A stretch of 64,000 nucleotides of DNA from Enterococcus alcedinis (GTDB lineage: Bacteria; Bacillota; Bacilli; Lactobacillales; Enterococcaceae): assembly GCF_014635985.1 (NCBI RefSeq), contig NZ_BMDT01000001.1, positions 221,293 to 285,292 of the forward strand, given 5' to 3'. The notes under the pieces are model-generated. The model made no database searches. It was not told where the DNA came from and saw nothing but the letters and a program-made list of their open reading frames with translations. Of the stretch, positions 39,437 to 48,120 are shown piece after piece (within the stretch, counting starts at the first letter, position 1; each line of letters opens with the position of its first letter). Made by a program: the position numbers and the translations under genes.

Positions 39437-40153
39437 ATGGGTCGTAAATGGCAAAATATTGTAGAAAAGAAAACAGCTAAAGATAACAATACAAGTAAAA
39501 CGTATGCAAAATTTGGAATTGAAATTTATGCTGCAGCAAAATCAGGGGAACCAGACCCCCACTTAAACCAAAAATTAAAATTTGTTATTGATCGAGCGAA
39601 AATGTATAACGTACCAAAACATATTATTGATCGTGCGATTGATAAGGCAAAAGGTTCAAGTGACGAGCAATTTTCTGAACTTCGTTATGAAGGTTTCGGA
39701 CCGAATGGCTCAATGGTGATTGTCGATACATTGACGAATAATGTGAATCGTACAGCTTCAGATGTGCGTGCAGCTTTCGGTAAAAATGGTGGAAATATGG
39801 GTGTTTCTGGTGCAGTTGCCTATATGTTTGATCATACGGCTTTAATTGCTTTTGCAGGTGATGATGCGGATGAAATTTTAGAATACTTAATGGAAAAAGA
39901 CATTGATGTACGAGATGTTGAAGCAGAAGAAAATCAAATCATTGTTTATGGTGAGCCGGAAGATTTCCATGCGATCCAAGTTGCGTTAAATGAAAAAGGA
40001 ATCACTGAATTTAGTATTGCAGAAATGCAAATGATTCCGCAAAATGAGATCACACTAGCCGGTGATGACTTGGTGATGTTTGAGAAAATGATCGACGCAT
40101 TAGATGATCTAGAAGACGTTCAACAAATTTACCATAATGTAGAACTTGACTAA
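39437..40153 (+). CDS. YebC/PmpR family protein
   Basis: A 238-residue member of the YebC/TACO1 family. It begins [16 protein letters not shown], the form seen in the YeeN subgroup of Firmicutes, and contains [17 protein letters not shown] and [16 protein letters not shown]. Members have been described as DNA-binding regulators and, more recently, as translation factors that help ribosomes at difficult stretches. ATG 39437 was preferred over an upstream frame from 39380, because AGTGGGA lies 7 nt before it and the family starts at MGRK. Confidence 0.88.
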   Translation: MGRKWQNIVEKKTAKDNNTSKTYAKFGIEIYAAAKSGEPDPHLNQKLKFVIDRAKMYNVPKHIIDRAIDKAKGSSDEQFSELRYEGFGPNGSMVIVDTLTNNVNRTASDVRAAFGKNGGNMGVSGAVAYMFDHTALIAFAGDDADEILEYLMEKDIDVRDVEAEENQIIVYGEPEDFHAIQVALNEKGITEFSIAEMQMIPQNEITLAGDDLVMFEKMIDALDDLEDVQQIYHNVELD

Positions 40154-40159
40154 GAAGAA

Positions 40160-40200
40160 GCGTGAAGGGAAGGGGAAAACCTCTTCTCTTTTTCTTATTT
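40160..40200 (+). terminator. Probable intrinsic terminator
   Basis: A GA-rich arm (GAAGGGAAGGGG) can pair with CCTCTTCTCTTTTTC across a AAAA loop, running into T-rich sequence. Confidence 0.5.
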
Positions 40201-40209
40201 TAACTCACA

Positions 40210-40239
40210 GTGAATTGGTTATGTTATAATATAATTCAC
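40210..40239 (+). promoter_or_regulatory. glpK promoter with flanking inverted repeat (candidate operator)
   Basis: An extended -10, TGTTATAAT (40222-40230), is enclosed by the perfect inverted repeat GTGAATT (40210-40216) and AATTCAC (40233-40239), 16 bp apart. A repressor bound here would block the promoter. The regulator is unknown; it is not a catabolite (cre) motif. Confidence 0.5.
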
Positions 40240-40271
40240 GGAAAAAGAATGTGAGTAAAGGGTGGCAATGA

Positions 40272-41792
40272 ATGGAGAAAAAGTACATTTTAGCGATTGA
40301 TCAAGGCACGACGAGCAGTCGAGCAATTGCCTTTACGAAAGACGGAAACGCCTACGCATCAAGTCAAAGAGAATTTCCACAAATTTTCCCTCAAGCTGGT
40401 TGGGTCGAACATGATCCAATTGAGATTTGGAATTCCGTGCAAAATGTGATTGCTGGAGTTTTAATTGAAGGGAAGATTCAGCCAGAAGAAATCCAAGCGA
40501 TAGGTATTACGAATCAGCGCGAAACAACGGTTATTTGGGATCGATTAACGGGTGAACCAGTCTACAATGCGATTGTCTGGCAGTCGAAACAATCGAGTAG
40601 CGTCGCTGATTATTGGAAAGCACAAGGCTATAGTAAGATTGTTAAAGAAAAGACGGGTTTGCCGATTGATTCTTATTTTTCAGCAACCAAAATTCAATGG
40701 CTCTTTGAACAACAGCCGGAATTGAAAGAACGTGCGAAAAAAGGTGAACTTCTATTTGGGACAATTGATACTTGGCTTTTGTGGAATTTAACAGGCGGTC
40801 AAGTTCATATGACCGATTTAACGAATGCTAGTCGGACAATGCTATTTAATATTCATGATTTGACTTGGGATCAAGAGCTGCTCGATTTATTCGATATCCC
40901 TAGCAGTCTGTTACCTAAAGTCGGCTCAAATACAGAAATTTTTGGTTATACAGATGCAAGTGATTATTTGTTTTTTGGACAAAGAATCCCTATTGCTGGC
41001 ATCGCCGGGGATCAGCAAGCGGCTCTAATTGGTCAAGGTGCCTTTCAGGTAGGTATGATTAAGAATACGTATGGTACTGGAGCGTTTATTTTAATGAATA
41101 CAGGAGAGACAGCGATTTCTTCTGAACATGGTTTAATCACTACGATTGCTTATCAAATTAAAAATCAGGTAATCTATGCGTTAGAAGGCAGTATTTTTGT
41201 TGCTGGCTCTGCGATTCAGTGGTTGCGTGATGGGCTTGAATTGATTGAAGACGCTTCTGAAACGAAGCATTACTGTGAATCAGTCAAAGATAGTGAAAAT
41301 TTGTATGTGGTGCCTGCCTTCACTGGATTGGGTGCGCCTTATTGGGATCAAGAAGCGCGAGGGGCGGTGTTTGGGCTAACGCGTGGCACAAATAAAGCCC
41401 ACTTCATCCGAGGTACAGTAGAGGCCATAGCGTACCAGACAGCAGATGTGGTGCATACAATGGTCCAAGAAGCCAAAGTACCAATCACGCTGCTAAAAGC
41501 GGATGGCGGTGCTTCGCGCAATGATTTTTTAATGCAATTTCAAGCAGATATATTGCAAACAACGGTTAAGCGACCAAGTTTTTTGGAGACTACAGCATTG
41601 GGTGCAGCCTTTTTAGCTGGACTAGCTACTGGTTTTTGGCAAAATTTTGATGAAATTAAGGGGATGTATCAGAAGGCTGAAACGTTTGAACCACAGATGC
41701 CTCAGGAGGTTAGTGACAATCTTTATGAGGGATGGCAAGAAGCAGTGGAAGCGACAATGAAGTTTAAACATCGCCCGATAAATAAAAAATGA
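40272..41792 (+). CDS. glpK: Glycerol kinase lacking the HPr-phosphorylated histidine
   Basis: GlpK phosphorylates glycerol to glycerol-3-phosphate. FGGY-kinase landmarks are present in 506 residues: AIDQGTTSSRAIAF (8-21), NQRETTVIWD (81-90), GTIDTWLLWNLTGG and DGGASRNDFLMQFQADIL. In enterococcal and other Firmicute GlpK, a histidine in the YHFFG loop (His232 in Enterococcus casseliflavus) is phosphorylated by HPr to activate the enzyme. Here the loop reads DYLFFGQ, with L233 at that place. The gene is not accompanied by glpO or glpF, so it may be a second, PTS-independent kinase. The GGGTGG ribosome site is weak. Confidence 0.9.
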   Translation: MEKKYILAIDQGTTSSRAIAFTKDGNAYASSQREFPQIFPQAGWVEHDPIEIWNSVQNVIAGVLIEGKIQPEEIQAIGITNQRETTVIWDRLTGEPVYNAIVWQSKQSSSVADYWKAQGYSKIVKEKTGLPIDSYFSATKIQWLFEQQPELKERAKKGELLFGTIDTWLLWNLTGGQVHMTDLTNASRTMLFNIHDLTWDQELLDLFDIPSSLLPKVGSNTEIFGYTDASDYLFFGQRIPIAGIAGDQQAALIGQGAFQVGMIKNTYGTGAFILMNTGETAISSEHGLITTIAYQIKNQVIYALEGSIFVAGSAIQWLRDGLELIEDASETKHYCESVKDSENLYVVPAFTGLGAPYWDQEARGAVFGLTRGTNKAHFIRGTVEAIAYQTADVVHTMVQEAKVPITLLKADGGASRNDFLMQFQADILQTTVKRPSFLETTALGAAFLAGLATGFWQNFDEIKGMYQKAETFEPQMPQEVSDNLYEGWQEAVEATMKFKHRPINKK

Positions 41793-41805
41793 TAGGAGAG
41801 AGTAA

Positions 41806-42465
41806 ATGGAACAAGCCATTATGTTAAAACCGTTTGATCGAATTTTAAGCGGATATGAAAAATTGACAGAAGTTTCAGTAACCATTAGTGACTGTTCTTA
41901 TTTGGCTACTCGCTACAAAGAATTTGGTGTTCAAGGTTACCGTTTAGGTGATTTCCGCGGGATGAGCTATTTGAATCGTTTTTTAAATTGCTCAGTTACA
42001 CGTGCTCCGATGTTAATCTACAAAGAGGATTATTTGATACCGTTAGTTTTTCGGATGACAGAAGATTCCTATCGTTTGTTTGAGGAGTCGGTTCGTATGG
42101 AAGCTTTCTTTTACTTATTAGATTGGCACTTAGAAAACAAACCGAAGAAAGTCATTATGAGAGCGGCGAAGGATGACCCATTACCTCGTGCGAATCCACA
42201 CGGCATAATCATTGATAGTGCTTATGTTTCGTTTCGTTTATCTGAAATTTTAGATGGTGCAGGTTTTCCACTGAGCCAAATTTCTAGTTTAGAAGAATTT
42301 ATTGATTGGAATCGTAATAATAAATTAATCGATAATGGTGGAATTGGGCGCCACAGTAAGATCTTTGATCGTGAGAATCCACAAAATATGTCAGAGTTAG
42401 CAGTCATATTTAAAATTATTCATTTGAAATATCCAGAAACTAAATTATTTGAAGTCAAGAATTAA
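41806..42465 (+). CDS. Hypothetical protein between glpK and cls
   Basis: I do not recognise this 219-residue protein. AGGAGAG before ATG 41806 supports translation. It has no clear signal or TM segment; it is rich in aromatic and charged residues and likely globular. Segments such as RAPMLIYKEDYLIPLVFRMTEDSYRLFEESVRMEAFFYLLDWHLENKP and LPRANPHGIII do not match a family known to me. It lies 13 bp after glpK and 13 bp before cardiolipin synthase, so it is probably in an operon dealing with glycerol and phospholipid, which is a context hint only. Confidence 0.55.
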   Translation: MEQAIMLKPFDRILSGYEKLTEVSVTISDCSYLATRYKEFGVQGYRLGDFRGMSYLNRFLNCSVTRAPMLIYKEDYLIPLVFRMTEDSYRLFEESVRMEAFFYLLDWHLENKPKKVIMRAAKDDPLPRANPHGIIIDSAYVSFRLSEILDGAGFPLSQISSLEEFIDWNRNNKLIDNGGIGRHSKIFDRENPQNMSELAVIFKIIHLKYPETKLFEVKN

Positions 42466-42478
42466 GTTGGAGGAGTAA

Positions 42479-44053
42479 ATGAAAAAAGAAAATAGAGATT
42501 TGTTTGAAAAGGGGAAACAAGGGGCGTTACAATTACTTTTTAGCCGCTTTGGTATTATTTTAATACTATTATTTATTCAAGTTTGGTTATTATTTGGTTT
42601 ATTAGATTACGTAGCAAATAACTACATTCATTTATATTATGCTGGGAATATGGTCTTCACTTTAACGGGTTATATTATTTTATTTAATAGCCCGAGTGAT
42701 AACAGCGTGAAAATGACGTGGATGATTGTCTTTACGGTATTGCCTGTAGTAGGTATTTTACTATATCTTTATACAAGACTAGAGTTTGGGCATCGTATGG
42801 AGCGTCGTCGTCTAGTTGCGATTATTCAAAAAAGTCGCAGTTTAATCGGGATGGAAGATAAAACAAAGAAACAATTGCAGGAACACAAGGATCTTCAAGG
42901 GCTTGTTCGTTTTGTCAATCAGACGAATGCTTTTCCTGTCTATCAACAATCGGACGTGACGTATTTTTCGTCTGGCGAAGAAAAATTTGCTGCACTATTA
43001 GAAGAACTCAGTAAAGCCAAATCGTTTATTTTTATGGAATACTTTATTGTTGGTAGGGGTGAAATGTGGAGTCAGATTCTCGAAATACTGATTGAAAAAG
43101 CTCGAGAAGGTGTCGAAGTTCGTTTTATGTATGATGGTTTTTGCGAATTCTCGTTATTACCTCGGTCTTATTCGGCTGATTTAAAAAAACTTGGAATTAA
43201 ATGCAGAGTTTTTTCACCGATTCAACCGTTAGTTTCTACCGTCTACAATTTTCGAGACCATCGTAAAATTTGTGTGGTTGATGGACAAGTTGCTTTTACC
43301 GGTGGAGTGAATCTAGCGGATGAATATATTAATAAAGTTGAACGTTTCGGTCATTGGAAAGATACCGCCGTTCGGATCAAAGGAGACGCTGTCGAGAGCT
43401 TTACGTTAATGTTTTTACAGATGTGGGCGCTGGATGGTGACACTTCGGACTTTGAACACTGGTTAAACGTGCCGAAGGAAAAAACATTTACAGCAGATGC
43501 TCAAAAAGGCTGGGTATTACCTTATGCCGATTCACCACTTGACTCGGAACGGGTAGGTGAAATGATTTACTTTGACTTATTAAATAAAGCGCAAGAATCG
43601 GTGCAGATTATGACGCCGTATTTAATTTTAGATGGTGAAATGGAAACAGCGCTCACGTTTGCAGCCAAGCGTGGTGTAACAATCGATTTAATTTTGCCGC
43701 ATATCCCGGATAAGAAATATGCATTTGCGTTAGCTAAAAGTCATTACCGGACCTTAATTGAAGCTGGGGTGAATATCTATGAATACACGCCAGGGTTTGT
43801 CCATGCTAAAGTTTTCGTCGTTGATGAGCGAAAAGCAACCGTTGGAACGGTCAATCTAGATTATCGTAGCTTCTATCATCATTTCGAATGTGGTGTTTAT
43901 TTAGAAGATGTCCCTGCAATTGCTGAGATTACAGAAGACTTTAAGAAAACGATAAGCCTTTCACAAAAAATTACTTTGTGGGATATTCGTAATGAGAAAA
44001 CAATGACGAAGATAATGGGATGGCTACTAAAAATCTTTGCACCACTAATGTAA
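42479..44053 (+). CDS. cls: Cardiolipin synthase
   Basis: Cls condenses two phosphatidylglycerols into cardiolipin and glycerol at the membrane. N-terminal TM segments (about 20-45, 50-70 and 78-100) precede two phospholipase-D motifs: H261-x-K263-x4-D268 in HRKICVVDG with GGVN, and H442-x-K444-x4-D449 in HAKVFVVDE with TVNLD. The length, 524 residues, is slightly longer than most because of the N-terminus. GGAGGAG is 5 nt before ATG 42479 (spacing short but usable). The upstream glpK could use the glycerol released, an inference from position. Confidence 0.92.
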   Translation: MKKENRDLFEKGKQGALQLLFSRFGIILILLFIQVWLLFGLLDYVANNYIHLYYAGNMVFTLTGYIILFNSPSDNSVKMTWMIVFTVLPVVGILLYLYTRLEFGHRMERRRLVAIIQKSRSLIGMEDKTKKQLQEHKDLQGLVRFVNQTNAFPVYQQSDVTYFSSGEEKFAALLEELSKAKSFIFMEYFIVGRGEMWSQILEILIEKAREGVEVRFMYDGFCEFSLLPRSYSADLKKLGIKCRVFSPIQPLVSTVYNFRDHRKICVVDGQVAFTGGVNLADEYINKVERFGHWKDTAVRIKGDAVESFTLMFLQMWALDGDTSDFEHWLNVPKEKTFTADAQKGWVLPYADSPLDSERVGEMIYFDLLNKAQESVQIMTPYLILDGEMETALTFAAKRGVTIDLILPHIPDKKYAFALAKSHYRTLIEAGVNIYEYTPGFVHAKVFVVDERKATVGTVNLDYRSFYHHFECGVYLEDVPAIAEITEDFKKTISLSQKITLWDIRNEKTMTKIMGWLLKIFAPLM

Positions 44054-44055
44054 AA

Positions 44056-44100
44056 AAAAGCTCCTAAAAAGTCTTTTAATAGACTTTTTAGGAACTTTTT
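44056..44100. terminator. Bidirectional intrinsic terminator between cls and helD
   Basis: CTCCTAAAAAGTCT pairs with AGACTTTTTAGGAA, with A-run before and TTTTT after, serving both convergent genes. Confidence 0.88.
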
Positions 44101-44101
44101 G

Positions 44102-46384
44102 CTATTTTGATTGCGTGATTTGATAAGTTGCGGGATCGGTTAATGAAAATAAGGGACTTTTCGTTACTGGAGTTAAAATGGTCAACTCATGCATCGCACG
44201 CGTTGCGATAGTATATAAAATGAGTTGATCTTGATGATTCACGAAATTATCACCAATGTTCCAAGCGAAGACACTATCAAATTCTAGACCTTTTGCTAGG
44301 TAGGCGGGGATAATCATAATATTGCGTTTCATAAAATCATCTTCTGAAGTAATTAATTGAATCTTATGTTGCGTTTTCTCATCAAAGTGAGCATATAAAT
44401 TTTCACATTCTTCGACGGTTTTACCAATAATAGCAATCCGCCAATGTGGATGGTTTTGATGGGTTGTCATTGTGTGGCTTAATAATTCTTCGACCATTGT
44501 TTGGGTAGTTGCTGCTTGAATTAAGGTCGGGATTTTACCGTTACGTGCGGTGGTTTTTACTTGATCTTCTTGTGTTAAGAATTGATTTGCAAAATCAGTA
44601 ATTTCTTTGGTTGAACGATAACTGGTTGTTAATTGATAACGAGCAAGGGACTCATCTGGGAATAAGTAATCGAGTGAATCAACAATCGTTTCATTACCAA
44701 AAACTTTTTGGTTTAAGTCGCCGCATAAACTAATCCCAGCTTTCGGATAAAGCTCTCTTAATAAAGCAACTTGAGATGGAGGGAAGTCTTGCATTTCATC
44801 AATAAAGATAAAACGAGCTTTTTGTTCGACATCCATTGGGAAAAGACTTTTTGATAATAAGTAAAATAATATGCCATCTTCTTGCGAGAGTTGACGTTGA
44901 CGGAACTGCTGTTTGAGCTCATTTAAATGATTTGACCATTCTGCTTCTGAAAGATTAAATTTATTCAAAATACTTGTTGGCACTTGCTGTAAGAAATGTA
45001 AATATTGTTTTGGGTTATTAATAAATTGGAAATTCTTAACACCATTTGTCATGCTGCGGAATTTTCGGCGAACAATTTGCATACGAATTTTCTTGCGTAA
45101 GCGACGCTCATTTTCTTCAGTATATTCTTGATGTGGATCATTCTCAAAAAGTTCTTGAATTCGATCTTCTGTTTCTTCCTTGACCCAAGGTTTTCGTAAC
45201 TCATCTCGTTCTAGCCCACCAATTTTTTTCAATAATTTTGTTTGAAGCAATTGGCTACGTTGATACAATGGTAAATTTGGATTGGTGTCGTTATACCACT
45301 GACGAATCTGTTTTCTAGAGATATAGAGTTCACCTTTAATCTTAAGATCGCGAAAAAGTGGTCCAACGGCTGTAATATTTTCGATATAGGCATCAATTCG
45401 GCGTACAAGTTGTAAGCTATTTAATAGTTTTTCGACTTGGTTATCTTTGCCAGATAAAAAGTGACTTTCTTCCTCTTCTTCGCTGATGATTTCATACTTA
45501 GGTAATAGGTGATGTAGAAAATCTTTAAAGGTTCGTGTAGGTACTTCGCTTTCACCTAATGAAGGCAAAACTTGTGAAATATAATCAGAAAATAAATGGT
45601 TAGGTGAAAATAACAAAATGTGATCGTCTTCTAACCATTTACGATTACGATACATTAAGAAAGCAATACGTTGGAGTAAAGCGGACGTTTTTCCACTACC
45701 AGCAATTCCTTCAATTAAAAGGACTTTGTTTGTTGTGTCGCGAATAATTTCATTTTGAGCTTGTTGAATGGTTGAAACAATGTTTTTCATTTGACCAGAT
45801 GAAGCTTCATCTAAAATTTCCAGTAAAAAATCATCGTTAATATTCTCAGCGGTGTCAACCATAGAGATCATTTCGCCATCTTGAATTTTAAATTGACGTT
45901 TTAGTAAAAGATCCACCTCAAAATGATCGGTGTCTGTACTATAAAAAGTGGGTCCTAATGTCCCGTCATAATACAAGTTGGCAATTGGTGCACGCCAGTC
46001 AATGACTAAAGTATCCTCGTTTTTATTTCGTAAGGAAGCAATTCCTAAGTATAGTGTTTCTTCTGGTTCAATCCCTTCTTTAAAGTCAATTCGAGCAAAA
46101 TAGGGAGATTTTTCCATCACGCTTAATGTTTTCAGGCGCTTTTTTTGTGCTTCGGCCGTTTGGTAGCGTAATAGTAAATCCTGCTCATGTTGTTGATATT
46201 CAACAACGGATTCATAGAATGATTCTTCTGAACCGGTATTTATTTTTTTCTCAGCTACTTCTTTTAATTGATCCTGTAATGAATCAATACTTTTTTCTTG
46301 CTGAATTTTGATAATTTCTTTTTCGTTATCAATTAATTGAATGATTTTAACTAACTGATTTTTTTCCATTTCACGGGTAGTCAT
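44102..46384 (-). CDS. helD: RNA polymerase recycling helicase-like ATPase HelD
   Basis: HelD frees stalled or post-termination RNA polymerase using ATP. The 760-residue SF1 helicase-like protein has an N-terminal coiled coil (about 1-95, Gln/Lys/Glu-rich), which in HelD enters the polymerase secondary channel, then a WRAPIANLYYDG block, Walker A GIAGSGKTSALLQ near 226-238, a long middle arm, the Walker B FIDEMQDFPPSQ and the C-terminal LAKGLEFDSVFAW helicase motif. AGGAGG is 9 nt before ATG 46384; a minus-strand extended -10, TGCTATACT, lies at 46417-46425. UvrD-like DNA helicase function is the less likely reading. Confidence 0.87.
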   Translation of the reverse strand: MTTREMEKNQLVKIIQLIDNEKEIIKIQQEKSIDSLQDQLKEVAEKKINTGSEESFYESVVEYQQHEQDLLLRYQTAEAQKKRLKTLSVMEKSPYFARIDFKEGIEPEETLYLGIASLRNKNEDTLVIDWRAPIANLYYDGTLGPTFYSTDTDHFEVDLLLKRQFKIQDGEMISMVDTAENINDDFLLEILDEASSGQMKNIVSTIQQAQNEIIRDTTNKVLLIEGIAGSGKTSALLQRIAFLMYRNRKWLEDDHILLFSPNHLFSDYISQVLPSLGESEVPTRTFKDFLHHLLPKYEIISEEEEESHFLSGKDNQVEKLLNSLQLVRRIDAYIENITAVGPLFRDLKIKGELYISRKQIRQWYNDTNPNLPLYQRSQLLQTKLLKKIGGLERDELRKPWVKEETEDRIQELFENDPHQEYTEENERRLRKKIRMQIVRRKFRSMTNGVKNFQFINNPKQYLHFLQQVPTSILNKFNLSEAEWSNHLNELKQQFRQRQLSQEDGILFYLLSKSLFPMDVEQKARFIFIDEMQDFPPSQVALLRELYPKAGISLCGDLNQKVFGNETIVDSLDYLFPDESLARYQLTTSYRSTKEITDFANQFLTQEDQVKTTARNGKIPTLIQAATTQTMVEELLSHTMTTHQNHPHWRIAIIGKTVEECENLYAHFDEKTQHKIQLITSEDDFMKRNIMIIPAYLAKGLEFDSVFAWNIGDNFVNHQDQLILYTIATRAMHELTILTPVTKSPLFSLTDPATYQITQSK

Positions 46385-46447
46385 ACAGGCATACCTCCTA
46401 AAAATTTGACCTTAAAAGTATAGCACATAAATGAATAGAATACGAAA

Positions 46448-46482
46448 AAAAGTTCTGATTCTTAATCACTGATGAGAATCAT
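46448..46482 (-). terminator. Intrinsic terminator of the minus-strand kinase/Nudix pair
   Basis: On the minus strand TGATTCT-N12-AGAATCA is followed by GAACTTTTTTT. Confidence 0.7.
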
Positions 46483-46489
46483 GCCTTTT

Positions 46490-47023
46490 TTAGATGAAAG
46501 GCATGATTTTTAAGGCGTTTGTTTCAGGAGGATTTATTCCGTCAAGTACAAGGTCGCAAGAAGGTAAGACGGTTTTTTCATGTAACGAAATGAGAGGTTG
46601 AACAAATTCAATATACGTCTGGCACCAGTCAAAAATAGTTTGAGGTGCGCTGTGTTCATTATATTCACGTTTAATGTAACGAGCTAAGGCAATATCAAAA
46701 GGTGTTTGTAAGTACACTGCTAAGTCGATGTATTCATTTAATATGTGATGCGTTCGACCGAAAGGAAAGTCCACTAAAATTAGAGGGACTTTTCCATAGA
46801 AGATATGAAAATCACGCATTAATGCCGTCAAATCATATTGATTGATTGCAAGTAACGGTTCTTGTAAGAAAAAGTCAAATGTGGGCGAGTTTGGTAAAGC
46901 ATCGATACTGTAATCGTCAAAAGAGAGGCACTTTGCTTCAGGGTGTAATTCAAGTAGTGTGTGACAGAGTGTAGATTTACCACCTGCAGTGACTCCGCTA
47001 ATCGTTAGGACTTTTGTGTGCAT
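46490..47023 (-). CDS. P-loop nucleoside/uridine kinase-like protein
   Basis: A 177-residue small kinase-like ATPase. The Walker A motif GVTAGGKST is at 10-18, followed by FDDY (near 35), a substrate-binding type motif of uridine kinase-like enzymes, and VDFPFGR near 95. The substrate is not determined. GGAGGT lies 8 nt before ATG 47023. The start is 26 bp inside the Nudix gene, so the two are translationally coupled and may act on related nucleotides. Confidence 0.7.
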   Translation of the reverse strand: MHTKVLTISGVTAGGKSTLCHTLLELHPEAKCLSFDDYSIDALPNSPTFDFFLQEPLLAINQYDLTALMRDFHIFYGKVPLILVDFPFGRTHHILNEYIDLAVYLQTPFDIALARYIKREYNEHSAPQTIFDWCQTYIEFVQPLISLHEKTVLPSCDLVLDGINPPETNALKIMPFI

Positions 47024-47630
47024 TTATGTGACCTCCGTCGATGTGAATATTATTTTTTATTGACTTCAGTATCTGTAGTTGTTCCAGAGAAGTTCTTTTA
47101 GTGGAAAGAGGGGGTAACTGATCCCAAGAAAAGTAGGCTGCTTGACTCGTTTCGTGGTTTGTTTGAAAATGGCCTCCTAGTACCTCGCAAGCGAAGACCA
47201 ATTTATAAAATTGGAAAGTCTGTGGGCTATTTGTTTGTTGTGTGTCAAAGATGGCTAGTAAAGAGCTAACGGTGACTTCGAGTCCTGTTTCCTCAAGTAC
47301 TTCAAGTTGAATGTTTTCAATGGGTGATAAACCGACCTCGGCAAAACCACCTGGAAGTGACCACTTTTTTGTTTGGTTATCTTGAACAAGTAAAACTTGA
47401 TTGTTTTTGGTAATCACTGCGCGAACATCAATCTTTGGTGTTGCGTAACCTTGTTCTGACGTAAAGAGGTCAACAATGCTTTCGATGGGGTGGTCACTTA
47501 ACTGACTCATTAGTGTGATAGCGATTCTTTCTAGTTCTTGATAACGTTCTTGATCAAAAGGGTCTTTCCCAAAAGTTTGACCATTTTGAGCGATGGCAAG
47601 TATTCGTTGGTAAAGTGCTAAAACGTTCAT
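46998..47630 (-). CDS. Nudix hydrolase with N-terminal helical domain
   Basis: A 210-residue protein with a 60-residue helical N-terminal domain (DUF4743/hydrolase N-like) and a Nudix domain. The Nudix box reads GFAEVGLSPIENIQ-LEVLEETGL (about 103-125): the EExG core is intact, but the first E is L and the R of REx2EE is L. Such changes occur in the YjhB-type group acting on ADP-ribose or NDP-sugars; activity is likely but the substrate is open. AGGAG is 9 nt before ATG 47630. Confidence 0.78.
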   Translation of the reverse strand: MNVLALYQRILAIAQNGQTFGKDPFDQERYQELERIAITLMSQLSDHPIESIVDLFTSEQGYATPKIDVRAVITKNNQVLLVQDNQTKKWSLPGGFAEVGLSPIENIQLEVLEETGLEVTVSSLLAIFDTQQTNSPQTFQFYKLVFACEVLGGHFQTNHETSQAAYFSWDQLPPLSTKRTSLEQLQILKSIKNNIHIDGGHINAHKSPND

Positions 47631-47785
47631 AGTAACACGCTCCTTTTCTTATCTTATTTTAACAAAAGAAAATGACTGCTGAATAGTACTTGTTTCGACT
47701 TTATTAAAAAAGTAGGAAAGATTTGAAAAAAAATGAGAAAAACTGTCCATCAATTTAAGAAAACAAAATAAAAATTGAAAGTCGC

Positions 47786-47814
47786 TTGCATTTTCTTCGG
47801 AAAAGTGCTTAAAT
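47786..47814 (+). promoter_or_regulatory. Predicted thrS promoter
   Basis: TTGCAT (47786-47791), a 17-bp spacer, TTAAAT (47809-47814), placing the start near 47821 at the 5' end of the T-box leader. Confidence 0.55.
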
Positions 47815-47820
47815 AGGAAC

Positions 47821-48068
47821 ATATTTGATTGATAAAAAAGACACCTGCATTTGAGAGTCTTCTATTAGAGAGGAAAAGCTTGGCTGAAACTTTTCCAGAA
47901 GAAAACCAAAGAATGACCACTTTTTTTACAACCTTTGTCGAAACAAGGGCGGTCGTTTCCGTTATCACGCTTGAGAAATATACAATCTTTTGTTGTATAT
48001 TTAAATTTAGGTGGAACCACGATGATACGTCCTAATATCGCATAGAGCGGTATGAGGGCTTTTTTTAT
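47821..48068 (+). promoter_or_regulatory. Threonyl T-box leader with terminator
   Basis: The conserved T-box AGGTGGAACCACG is at 48009-48021, with TGGA to pair with the tRNA 3' end. Stem I can be drawn: AAAAAAG/CTTTTTT at the base, TCTTCT/AGAAGA and GGAAAAG/CTTTTCC above; the specifier loop on the 3' side holds ACC (47905-47907) followed by A, a threonine codon. Stem III is AAATATACAA/TTGTATATTT. The terminator GTCCTAATATCGC/GCGGTATGAGGGC with T-run ends at 48068. Uncharged tRNA-Thr should allow read-through into thrS. Confidence 0.93.
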
Positions 48069-48120
48069 TGCAAAAAAAACAGGAATTGCAATAAAAAATC
48101 TATATATAGGAGGAAAAAAA

